A stretch of 64,000 bases of DNA from Bin87 sp965116565 (GTDB taxonomy: Bacteria; Chloroflexota; Dehalococcoidia; Lucifugimonadales; UBA3495). The position numbers were made by a program, and so were the translations under genes. The first letter of the stretch is position 1; the number at the start of each line of letters is the position of its first letter. Below the pieces are notes generated by a model. That model was not told the DNA's origin and searched no databases. It worked only from the letters and a program-made list of their open reading frames with translations. Where the stretch lies: contig OZ220699.1 in assembly GCA_965116565.1 (NCBI GenBank), positions 3,410,001-3,474,000 of the forward strand, written 5' to 3'. Shown one piece after another: positions 16,096 to 23,362 of the stretch.

Positions 16096-17491
16096 CGAAC
16101 GCTTCCAGGCGACTCTTCACCGATTGCAGGAACGCCCCGGCTTCGGCTCCGTCGTTGACGCGGTGGTCGAAGGACATGCACAGGTTCATCATCCAACGGA
16201 TCGCAATGGCATCGTTGACAACCACCGGCCGTTGCTGCGCTGCTTCAGTAGTCATGATCGCAGCCTGTGGATGATTGATGATCGGCCCCCCAAGGACGCT
16301 GCCTAACGCGCCGGTGTTGTTCACGGTGAACGTGCCGTTTTGAACGTCCTCCAATCGCAGGCTGCCGGCGCGGGCGCGGGCGGTCAGTTCATCTACGGCA
16401 TGGGCCAATCCCGCGATGCTCAGCCGGTCAGCATCGTGGATCACCGGCACTACGAGCCCGGTCGGAGCGGCGACAGCAATCCCCAGGTTGATGCGACGCT
16501 TCAGCACGATGTGATCGCCGGCCCAGGACGCGTTCAGCGTCGGGTTGTCCTTCAATGCCCCGGCGACCGCTTTCAGTGCAAAGGGCAGGTAGGTCAGGTT
16601 CACTCCCTCGCGTTGCCGGAACCCATCGCGTTCCCGGCTGCGGACCGCCACCAGGTCGGAGATGTCCACCTCGACCATGCTCCAGGCATGGGGAATCTCT
16701 CGAACGGACCGCTCCATAGCCTCGGCAATCATGCGACGCACCGGCGTGAGTGGCACCGTCTCTTCGGCGGCGGCAACACCGGTTACAGGGGCAACGGCAG
16801 GCGTGGCGGTCGGCGTCGGCGCCGGGGTTGCGGCCGGTACAGTTTCCAGGTGTCGGAGCACGTCGTTTCGCGTAACGCGCCCGCTCATCCCCGTACCGAC
16901 TATGTCGTCCACATCTATGTTGTGTTCTTGGGCCAATCGTCGCACCGCTGGGGAGAGCCGATTAGGCTTCCGCTGACCATTGGCTCGTTGGGCAGTGGCT
17001 ACAGAGACAATCCGCTCCGCACGTGCGGTCGTCGCGGTGGCTGGTGAGGAGGACGTGGCGTCCTCCGTTTCAGCGCGCGCTTCCACGGCGGAACCACCGG
17101 TGGGACCCACAGGTTGGGCATCAATCAGGTAAGCGACCGGAACCGTGGGCTGCCCGGGCGCTTCCCGAGTTGGCTGAGGCGTCACTGGTGCGACCGTGGG
17201 AGTGGTTGCTACCGCGGCCGCGGTGGGTGTTGATGGGGAAGCCGGCTGTCCTCCCCGCGTTTCCACCTCTGCGATGGGCGCTCCCATCGGTACCGTTTCA
17301 CCCTCCTGGGCAATTATCCGCAGTAGTTCACCCGTTACCGGCGAGGGCACTTCCATGGTCACCTTGTCGGTGACCACCTCCACCAATGGGTCATACCGTT
17401 CAACCCGGTCGCCCGGTTGCTTGAGCCACTTCCCGATGGTGCCCTCGACGACGCTTTCGCCAACGTGGGGCAGTTCGATCAACTCTGCCAA
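16073..17491 (-). CDS. Dihydrolipoamide acyltransferase E2 of 2-oxoacid dehydrogenase
   Basis: A 472-residue E2 core of a branched-chain or pyruvate dehydrogenase complex. Domains in order: lipoyl domain with lysine in VTDKVTMEVPSPVTG; a long Pro/Ala/Thr linker; E3/E1-binding domain (SPAVRRLAQEHNIDVDDIVGTG); another AP-rich linker; and the catalytic acyltransferase domain ending with SFDHRVNDGAEA, the HxxxDG motif. TTG at 17491 is chosen as start because the lipoyl domain begins there and GAAGGA precedes it; the longer frame overlaps E1 beta without homology. It is 17 bases after the E1 beta stop. Confidence 0.9.
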   Translation of the reverse strand: MAELIELPHVGESVVEGTIGKWLKQPGDRVERYDPLVEVVTDKVTMEVPSPVTGELLRIIAQEGETVPMGAPIAEVETRGGQPASPSTPTAAAVATTPTVAPVTPQPTREAPGQPTVPVAYLIDAQPVGPTGGSAVEARAETEDATSSSPATATTARAERIVSVATAQRANGQRKPNRLSPAVRRLAQEHNIDVDDIVGTGMSGRVTRNDVLRHLETVPAATPAPTPTATPAVAPVTGVAAAEETVPLTPVRRMIAEAMERSVREIPHAWSMVEVDISDLVAVRSRERDGFRQREGVNLTYLPFALKAVAGALKDNPTLNASWAGDHIVLKRRINLGIAVAAPTGLVVPVIHDADRLSIAGLAHAVDELTARARAGSLRLEDVQNGTFTVNNTGALGSVLGGPIINHPQAAIMTTEAAQQRPVVVNDAIAIRWMMNLCMSFDHRVNDGAEAGAFLQSVKSRLEAFDGDTPIY

Positions 17492-17508
17492 GGGTAAAAT
17501 TCCTTCCG

Positions 17509-18492
17509 TCAGTAGGCCGCCAACCGCCGGATCTCGGAAGCGATGGCCTCCGGACTCGGCATGTATGCATCCTCGAGGGATTGCGCGAAGGGCATGGTGG
17601 GGACGTCGGGGCCACACAGCCGGGCGATGGGCGCGTCCAGGTACTCGAACGCTTCGTCCGCGGCCAAAGCCGCGACCTCCGCGCCGATGCCGCCGCTGAT
17701 GTTGTCCTCATGGACGACCAAAAGCTTGCCAGTCTTCTGAACCGACTCCAGTATCGTTTCAGTATCCAGCGGCTTGAGAGTGCGGAGGTCCACAACCTCG
17801 GCGCTGATACCGTCCTCGGCAGCGGCTGCGGCTGCCGCCAGGCAGTAGTGCATCGCCAGACCGTAGCTGACCACCGTAACGTCTGAGCCGACCCTCTTGA
17901 CGTCGGCGGGGCCGATGGGCAACGTGTACTCTTCGTCCGGAACCTCGCCGCGCACCAGGCGGTACGTCTTCTTGTGCTCGAGAAATATCACCGGGTTATC
18001 GTCGCGGATCGCGGATTTCAAAAGTCCCTTGGCCTCGTAGGGGGTCGATGGCGTTACCACCAGCAGGCCTGGGGTATGGAAAAACAGAGCCTCAACGTTC
18101 TGCGAATGAAAGAGCCCGCCGCGTATGCCTCCGCCGTAGGGAATGCGCACCGTCATGGGTACCTTCAAAGCTCCGTTGGTGCCGTAGTGCGAGCGCGCGG
18201 CCTCTCCGATGAGCTGGTTGACGCTGGGCCACACGAAGTCGGAGAACTGGACCTCAGGGATGGGCCGCATTCCGCGGAAAGCTGCCCCCAGGGCGATGCC
18301 CATGATGGAGGCCTCGGCCAGCGGGGTGTCCATCACACGCTGAGGACCGAAATCCTCGATGAAGCCCTGGGTCGCCAGGAACACGCCACCGCGTTGGCCC
18401 ACGTCTTCGCCCATGACGAACACGCGCTCGTCGCGCTCCATCTCCTCGTGCAACGCAGAGCGCACGGCTTCGATTACTGTCATCTCTGCCAT
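17509..18492 (-). CDS. 2-oxoacid dehydrogenase E1 beta subunit
   Basis: A 327-residue transketolase-fold subunit. Recognisable are FVMGEDVGQRGGVF, the DTPLAEASIMGIALGAA segment with the catalytic-site glutamate region, QFSDFVWP, and the C-terminal VVHEDNISGGIGAEVAA. The pattern fits branched-chain 2-oxoacid dehydrogenase beta better than AceE-type pyruvate dehydrogenase. It is 12 bases downstream of E1 alpha, and both are needed for the alpha2-beta2 enzyme. Confidence 0.9.
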   Translation of the reverse strand: MAEMTVIEAVRSALHEEMERDERVFVMGEDVGQRGGVFLATQGFIEDFGPQRVMDTPLAEASIMGIALGAAFRGMRPIPEVQFSDFVWPSVNQLIGEAARSHYGTNGALKVPMTVRIPYGGGIRGGLFHSQNVEALFFHTPGLLVVTPSTPYEAKGLLKSAIRDDNPVIFLEHKKTYRLVRGEVPDEEYTLPIGPADVKRVGSDVTVVSYGLAMHYCLAAAAAAAEDGISAEVVDLRTLKPLDTETILESVQKTGKLLVVHEDNISGGIGAEVAALAADEAFEYLDAPIARLCGPDVPTMPFAQSLEDAYMPSPEAIASEIRRLAAY

Positions 18493-18504
18493 AAGGACGC
18501 CTTC

Positions 18505-19560
18505 CTAAACGTACAGGTGGTCATAGATCGTCGATGCGTCGGGTGGCGACGCCTCGTCCGCGAAGTCAGTGGCGTCGTTGACCCGATTCCGAGCGTCGGC
18601 GCGAAATCCCTCGATCTGGTCCTGCGTAACGATCCCGTGCTCGACCATTTGCTGGGGGAACGCGACTACCGGATCGCGCTGGCGCGCTGCCTCGACGGCA
18701 TCACGATCACGGTACCGGCTGTCGTCGTCATCGGTGGTATGAGGCATGAACCGTTCCACCTTCATTTCCACCAGGACAGGACCAACGCGACGGGCGTGTT
18801 CGATCCCCTGTTGCGTGGCCTCGTAGCAGGCAATCAGATCCAAACCGTCGATGACAAAGCCCGGGAAACCGTAACCCTCCGCCCTGGCCGCCACGTCGCT
18901 TACCACCATCTGCGATACCTGGGGCGTCGAAATGGCGTACTGGTTGTTTTCGCAGATGAAAACAACCGGCAAATTGTGGATCGCCGCGAAGTTCATCGCC
19001 TCGTGCGTCTCGCCCTGGCTGGTGGCGCCGTCTCCGAAGTAGCAAAGGGTAACCATGTCATCGCCCATCATCTTGCAACCCAGGGCATATCCCACGCTCT
19101 GGGTCAACCCGGCGGCGACCACGTTGGAGATCTGGATGATGCGGCGGGGCAGGTCGGCGCCCTGCAGGGGGAATTGTCTTGCACCGGAGTATGGTTCGCC
19201 GCCTTTGCCCATGAAGGAGAGCATGACCTGGCGCGGGGTGAGGCCGGCCGCCATCTTGAGTGCGAGGTCCCGGTAGTAGGGGAACAGAAAGCAATCGCCG
19301 TCCTTCTGGGCAGCCAGAAGTGAACCCAACTGGGCGGCCTCGTGGCCCTGACATGATGCGGCAATGGGGACCTTGCCCTGCCGGTTCATCATCCAGATAC
19401 GCTCGTCCATGGTGCGCACCAGGATGATCTGGCGGCAAACCTCCACCAGATCATCCGCGGTCAAGCCCTTCGGCAACGGCGCGCCCGCCTGTGTGCCGAC
19501 GGTTGCAATGCTGGGCTCGGCGTCGGTGTCGATAGGCAAAGAGCTCGGGGCCTGGGTCAT
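18505..19560 (-). CDS. 2-oxoacid dehydrogenase E1 alpha subunit
   Basis: A 351-residue ThDP-binding subunit and first gene of the five-gene minus-strand operon. The ThDP motif begins GDGATSQGETHEAMNFAAI and ends VVFICENNQYAIS; the phosphorylation-loop region HTTDDDDSRYR is like BCKDH E1 alpha. The N-terminal 30 residues are low-complexity. Together with E1 beta, E2 and LipB it would oxidise branched-chain 2-oxoacids or pyruvate; the E3 dihydrolipoamide dehydrogenase must be elsewhere. Confidence 0.9.
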   Translation of the reverse strand: MTQAPSSLPIDTDAEPSIATVGTQAGAPLPKGLTADDLVEVCRQIILVRTMDERIWMMNRQGKVPIAASCQGHEAAQLGSLLAAQKDGDCFLFPYYRDLALKMAAGLTPRQVMLSFMGKGGEPYSGARQFPLQGADLPRRIIQISNVVAAGLTQSVGYALGCKMMGDDMVTLCYFGDGATSQGETHEAMNFAAIHNLPVVFICENNQYAISTPQVSQMVVSDVAARAEGYGFPGFVIDGLDLIACYEATQQGIEHARRVGPVLVEMKVERFMPHTTDDDDSRYRDRDAVEAARQRDPVVAFPQQMVEHGIVTQDQIEGFRADARNRVNDATDFADEASPPDASTIYDHLYV

Positions 19561-19681
19561 CGGGCTGGTCGCCTCCTGATTGCTGTTGCTTTAAGCATAA
19601 GCCGGCGACCGCGGCCGCCTGCCGCAATGATAGACCAACCGGGCAGGGCTGGCAAACTCACGCCGCCGTTTCAGGGAACGT

Positions 19682-20239
19682 TTAAGCCACGTAAGTGTTG
19701 CGGAAACGGTAGAGGGTGAACTCGGGCTCCACTGGGGCGACGGCCATGTATTCGGCGGCCTCTTCGATCTTGGCTACGATGAACCACGGCCCCGGTTCAC
19801 TCATGGCGCGCCCGAAGGCCTCTTCGAGGGTTTCCAGGTCATCCACCGTTGTGGTTTTGGTTATGCCACAGGAGTTGGCCACGTCTTCCAGATTGGTATT
19901 GGTGGCAGTGTGGCTGGGCTGGCCTCCCGTTTGGGCCCAGGCTTCGTTATCCCAGACCACCACCACGAGGTTCTCTGGTTTCTCACGCCCGATGGTTGCA
20001 ATGGTGCCCAGGTTCATGAGGAGCGAGCCGTCGCCGTCCAGGGAAATGACCTTGTCGTCGGTGGACAGTGCCATGCCCAGCGCGATGGACGAACAGAGTC
20101 CCATGTTGCCATAGGTGTAGAAATTGCGATCCCGGTGCCCCGCGTGATAGAGCTCGTCGCTGGTGGGACCGAGGTTGCCTACAATGGGCGAGTCGCCGGC
20201 GTGTCGCAGGACCAGTTGAGTCGCGTCGAACCTAAGCAA
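19682..20239 (-). CDS. ThDP-dependent decarboxylase, C-terminal (beta) subunit
   Basis: A 185-residue ThDP-binding half like sulfopyruvate or phosphonopyruvate decarboxylase beta. The cofactor motif starts GDG (69-71) and ends WDNEAW; GNMGLCSSIALGMAL matches the family. In these enzymes alpha and beta come as separate chains, as here. The alpha gene overlaps by eight bases. The reaction would turn a 3-substituted pyruvate into an aldehyde plus CO2; sulfopyruvate to sulfoacetaldehyde is the precedent, but the true substrate is open. Confidence 0.8.
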   Translation of the reverse strand: MLRFDATQLVLRHAGDSPIVGNLGPTSDELYHAGHRDRNFYTYGNMGLCSSIALGMALSTDDKVISLDGDGSLLMNLGTIATIGREKPENLVVVVWDNEAWAQTGGQPSHTATNTNLEDVANSCGITKTTTVDDLETLEEAFGRAMSEPGPWFIVAKIEEAAEYMAVAPVEPEFTLYRFRNTYVA

Positions 20240-20738
20240 TTTTTCCTCCGTGCAGCATGGGCGTCATGCAGATGGCGACCGGATTCCGGTGGGCGTGGCA
20301 CAGCTTCATCACACCGTCGAGCAGGGTATCCATCCGGTCTTCGCTTTCGATGGTGTAATGGGCGATCCCGAACAGGTCCAGTATGGGCTTGGTGTTGCGG
20401 CCCATGGCAACCTGGGCGATATTGAACTCCCCGACCTGCCCGCGCAGGTTCATGAAAATGGGGATGGGCGTGCGAGACGGGAGGCACAGGCTGGCGATGC
20501 CATTGATGCTGTTGCCGAATCCGCTGGATTGCATGAACACCGCGGCGTTACGACCCACGGCGTAACTGCCCACCGCGACGCCGACGGCCTCTTCCTCCCG
20601 CGTGCAGGACACGAGGTGGAAGAAGGGGTCCGCGTCTATAACGCTGGTCACCTTGTCAATGGATATGTCGGGTACGTACGCGATCAGCGACGTGTCCCAT
20701 TTTTTCAGGGTGTCGACTATGGTTTCCGCCCAAGGCAT
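20232..20738 (-). CDS. ThDP-dependent decarboxylase, N-terminal (alpha) subunit
   Basis: A 168-residue Pyr-domain half, ComD-like. It carries the activating glutamate cluster CTREEEAVGVAVG (E48-E50) that contacts the ThDP pyrimidine, and SSGFGNSINGIASL. It is translated first and coupled to the beta chain by an eight-base overlap. No coenzyme M or DHPS pathway neighbour is visible, so substrate assignment is only by family resemblance. Confidence 0.8.
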   Translation of the reverse strand: MPWAETIVDTLKKWDTSLIAYVPDISIDKVTSVIDADPFFHLVSCTREEEAVGVAVGSYAVGRNAAVFMQSSGFGNSINGIASLCLPSRTPIPIFMNLRGQVGEFNIAQVAMGRNTKPILDLFGIAHYTIESEDRMDTLLDGVMKLCHAHRNPVAICMTPMLHGGKIA

Positions 20739-20845
20739 AGGGTTGCGCTCCTCGGATTAAATTGCGCGCTAGTATATCGCAACCCGGTCTCCTCCCGTGA
20801 ATCTCGGCGGTGCAATACCGGGATCGCTGCCACGTGCCAGGCTGG

Positions 20846-20874
20846 ATGACGCCACAAGAGGTCTATGCTAAAAT
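20846..20874 (+). promoter_or_regulatory. Promoter of the UGA-containing DsbA-like gene
   Basis: ATGACG (-35, 20846-20851) and TAAAAT (-10, 20869-20874) are 17 bases apart. The ATG follows about 60 bases later with GGAGG as ribosome-binding site. Confidence 0.55.
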
Positions 20875-20934
20875 TCGGCCAACTGTAGCGTGCGTAGGTT
20901 GTCTACCGCGTGAGCAAACTACGGAGGTGGCACA

Positions 20935-21567
20935 ATGGCCGACACCGATTTCAAGGTATATTACGACTTTCGTTGACCCTTCGTGTACAACGCTGCCATG
21001 TGGTGGGCGAAAGTACGTGAGAACACTGACCACGAAATCAACGTGGAACTCAAGCCGTTCTCGCTGGTCCAGGTAAATCACGACAACAACAACGATGACG
21101 GGTTCAAGTACTGGGAACAGGACGACTCCGACAACACCCTGCTGGAACTGCGCGCCGGCCTGGCAGCCGAACGCCAGGGGCAGGAAATCTTCGACCGGTT
21201 CTTCATCAACCTGCTGAGGGCCCGCCACGAAGACCGCATCGACCTGACCGACGCCGATGCCATCAACGCCGTCGCCGAGGCTTCCGGCGTTGACATGGGC
21301 CAGTTCGCTGAGGACCTGGCGGATCCTGAAGTGCTGAAGGAGATCGGCGAGAGCCACACCGAGGCTGTCGAAGTGCACGGCGCCTTCGGAGTACCGCTCT
21401 ACGTCTTCCCCAACGACAACTCCGCCTTTGTCAAGATGTTCATTCCGTCCGACGAAGAATCCGGACCCATCTACGACAACCTGGTTGAGATGATGGCCGA
21501 CCACAGGCATGTGGGCGAGGTCAAGCGCCCGTCCCCGCCGTGGCCGTACGAAGGTGTCCGCGGCTAA
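20935..21567 (+). CDS. DsbA-like thioredoxin-fold protein with in-frame UGA (candidate selenoprotein)
   Basis: The reading frame starts at the ATG at 20935, seven bases after GGAGG, and gives MADTDFKVYYDFR, then TGA at 20974-20976, then PFVYNAAMWWAKV and 194 more sense codons to the stop at 21567. In DsbA/2-hydroxychromene-carboxylate-isomerase-like proteins this position (YDFxCPF) is the active-site cysteine, so the UGA replaces exactly Cys14. Downstream, CGTGTAC (20982-20988) can pair with GTACGTG (21013-21019), enclosing CGC/GCG, a bulge, CC/GG and a loop ATGTGGT (20998-21004), in the range known for bacterial SECIS hairpins. Selenocysteine insertion is therefore inferred. A nonsense mutation or sequencing error (TGC to TGA) is the alternative. 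A GTG at 20983 would give a shorter protein lacking the active site. Confidence 0.7.
20982..21019 (+). promoter_or_regulatory. Candidate bacterial SECIS hairpin
   Basis: Lower stem CGTGTAC/GTACGTG of seven pairs (two G-U), internal loop AA/AAA, upper stem CGC/GCG, bulged TG, CC/GG and loop ATGTGGT. The loop begins 21 bases after the UGA and contains GGT with a bulged U below, both features of known SelB-binding hairpins. Folding was done by eye. Confidence 0.45.
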
Positions 21568-21586
21568 CCGGCTCGGACTAACCGGC

Positions 21587-22294
21587 ATGAGTTTAGTTGG
21601 CGGCCACCGGCCCGCCGAGGAACTCGCAGAAGCCCTGGGCCTGGAATTCCGGGACCAGGGCTTGTTGCGTCAAGCGCTGACCCACCGGTCGTACGTCAAC
21701 GAGAACAGCGGCGACGACGCCGACTCCTACGAGCGGCTCGAGTTCCTCGGGGACGTAGTGGTGCGCCTCATCGTAAGCGAGGAACTATACCACCGTCTGC
21801 CCGACTGCGATGAAGGCGGATTGACCAGGCGATGGACGGCGCTGCTGAGTCAACGGGCCCTGGCGTTAGCCGCAGAACGTTTGGGGGTAGCTCCGTACCT
21901 GCTGCTCGGCCGCGGGTTCGAATCCACGGGCGGACGGCACAGCGAAGCGGTGCTGGGCGACGTGATGGAGTCCCTTATCGCGGCCGTATACCTGGACGCC
22001 GGTTACGAAGCCACCCGTAGCTTCGTTTTACTGGGGTTGGCGGACGAAATTGATGCGGCGTGCGAACCGGATTGGAAAGCGGATAACCCAAAAGCCGAGC
22101 TACAGGAACTGCTGCAGGCAAGAGGCAAACCTACGCCCGCGTACCGAGTGGTCGATTCGTCCGGACCCGCCCATCAACCGCAGTTCACAGTTGAGGTCGT
22201 GGCAGACGGTGAATCCATCGGATCGGGGTCCGGCCGCAACAAAAGCGCCGCGGAAACGGAAGCCGCACGAGCGGCCCTGGCCGCTTTGGCCTGA
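21587..22294 (+). CDS. rnc: Ribonuclease III
   Basis: A 235-residue double-stranded RNA endonuclease for rRNA and mRNA processing. The nuclease domain has HRSYVNEN, the signature ERLEFLGDVV (usual ERLEFLGDAV) with catalytic E and D, and the second acidic pair in LGDVMESLIAAVYLDAG. The C-terminal dsRNA-binding domain begins NPKAELQELLQARG and ends SAAETEAARAAL. The start at 21587 gives the normal length; an upstream start would overlap the previous gene. Followed by ftsY, a common pairing. Confidence 0.93.
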   Translation: MSLVGGHRPAEELAEALGLEFRDQGLLRQALTHRSYVNENSGDDADSYERLEFLGDVVVRLIVSEELYHRLPDCDEGGLTRRWTALLSQRALALAAERLGVAPYLLLGRGFESTGGRHSEAVLGDVMESLIAAVYLDAGYEATRSFVLLGLADEIDAACEPDWKADNPKAELQELLQARGKPTPAYRVVDSSGPAHQPQFTVEVVADGESIGSGSGRNKSAAETEAARAALAALA

Positions 22295-22380
22295 CCGATC
22301 ACCGCCGGTTGACTCGTGGTCGCTGGCGGATAAACGTGCGACTTGCGGCTTTGACACCTCACTGATAACCTCTCGTCGCC

Positions 22381-23340
22381 ATGTTTTCGATTTTCAAGCG
22401 CAACCGCGAACGGGTCAATCGCGAACAGACCGACGCCGGAGTCAAGCGCAGTCGCGAAGGCTGGTTCGGCCGCATTCGTGGGCTCTTCGCGTCAGCCCAG
22501 CTGGACGACGCGATTTGGGACGAGCTCGAGGAGATCCTGATATCCGCGGACGTCAGCGTTGAAACAACGATGGACGTCCTCGATGACCTGCGATCGGATG
22601 TGCGCGCCGGTCGCGTGACAGACGGCGAGCAAGCTTTCCGACGCCTCAAGGATTTGCTGGCGACGGAACTTACCGAGGAAAACGATCCCGATGCGTGGTC
22701 GGATGATGAGACCATAAACCCGCCCTATGTCATACTGGTTTGCGGGGTCAACGGGGTCGGCAAGACGACGAGCATCGCCAAGCTGGCGCACCATTTCACA
22801 GGCGCAGGAAAGAAGGTAGTCCTTGGGGCTGCCGATACCTTTCGCGCCGCGGCTGAGGAACAACTGGAGATCCTCGGCGAACGCGTCGGTGTCGATGTGG
22901 TCAGCCACCAGCACGGCGCGGATCCTGGAGCGGTGGCCTACGACGCGTGGCAGGCGGCGCGGGCGCGTGGCGCCGATATCCTGATCGTTGACACCGCCGG
23001 ACGGCTACATACCAAGCACAACCTGATGGACGAGCTTCGCAAAGTTCGCCGGGTCATCAACGGGCTGGACGATGCGGCGCCGCACCAGGTAATTCTGACA
23101 CTGGACGCGACCACCGGCCACAACGGACTGACCCAAGCTCAGGCGTTCACAGATGCCGTAGGATGTACCGGGATATTCCTGGCCAAGCTGGATGGAACCG
23201 CCCGCGGGGGAATCGTGCTCTCGATACGCCGGGAGTTGGGTGTGCCGATCTTGTTCATCGGTACCGGCGAAGGTTTGGGGGATATCGCGCCTTTTGACGC
23301 CGGCGAGTTCGTCGACGCGATGCTTGCCCCGGTAGACTGA
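22381..23340 (+). CDS. ftsY: Signal recognition particle receptor FtsY
   Basis: A 319-residue SRP GTPase that docks ribosome-SRP complexes at the membrane. N domain (about 35-100) followed by G domain with GVNGVGKTT (122-130), DTFRAAAEEQ, DTAGRLHT, and KLDGTARGG. The acidic A domain of enterobacterial FtsY is absent; a short basic MFSIFKRNRERVNRE N-terminus remains, probably the membrane-targeting helix. Downstream of rnc by 86 bases. Confidence 0.95.
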   Translation: MFSIFKRNRERVNREQTDAGVKRSREGWFGRIRGLFASAQLDDAIWDELEEILISADVSVETTMDVLDDLRSDVRAGRVTDGEQAFRRLKDLLATELTEENDPDAWSDDETINPPYVILVCGVNGVGKTTSIAKLAHHFTGAGKKVVLGAADTFRAAAEEQLEILGERVGVDVVSHQHGADPGAVAYDAWQAARARGADILIVDTAGRLHTKHNLMDELRKVRRVINGLDDAAPHQVILTLDATTGHNGLTQAQAFTDAVGCTGIFLAKLDGTARGGIVLSIRRELGVPILFIGTGEGLGDIAPFDAGEFVDAMLAPVD

Positions 23341-23362
23341 CCGGTTTCCTTAGTTCAACACC

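Noticed and set aside
17974..19323. 449-codon plus-strand frame opposite the E1 alpha/beta genes
   Set aside because: Shadow frame over two conserved ThDP subunits.
19561..20934. Replication origin at the skew change
   Set aside because: No cluster of DnaA boxes, no AT-rich unwinding region and no dnaA/dnaN nearby; only the composition change is reported.
20983..21567. DsbA-like gene starting at the GTG after the UGA
   Set aside because: This would remove the first strand and active-site loop, and no ribosome-binding site precedes that GTG, whereas the ATG at 20935 has a good one.
21900..21930. tRNA T-arm-like sequence GGGTTCGAATCCACGGG
   Set aside because: It lies within the conserved rnc reading frame (GRGFESTGGR), and no acceptor, D or anticodon arms surround it.
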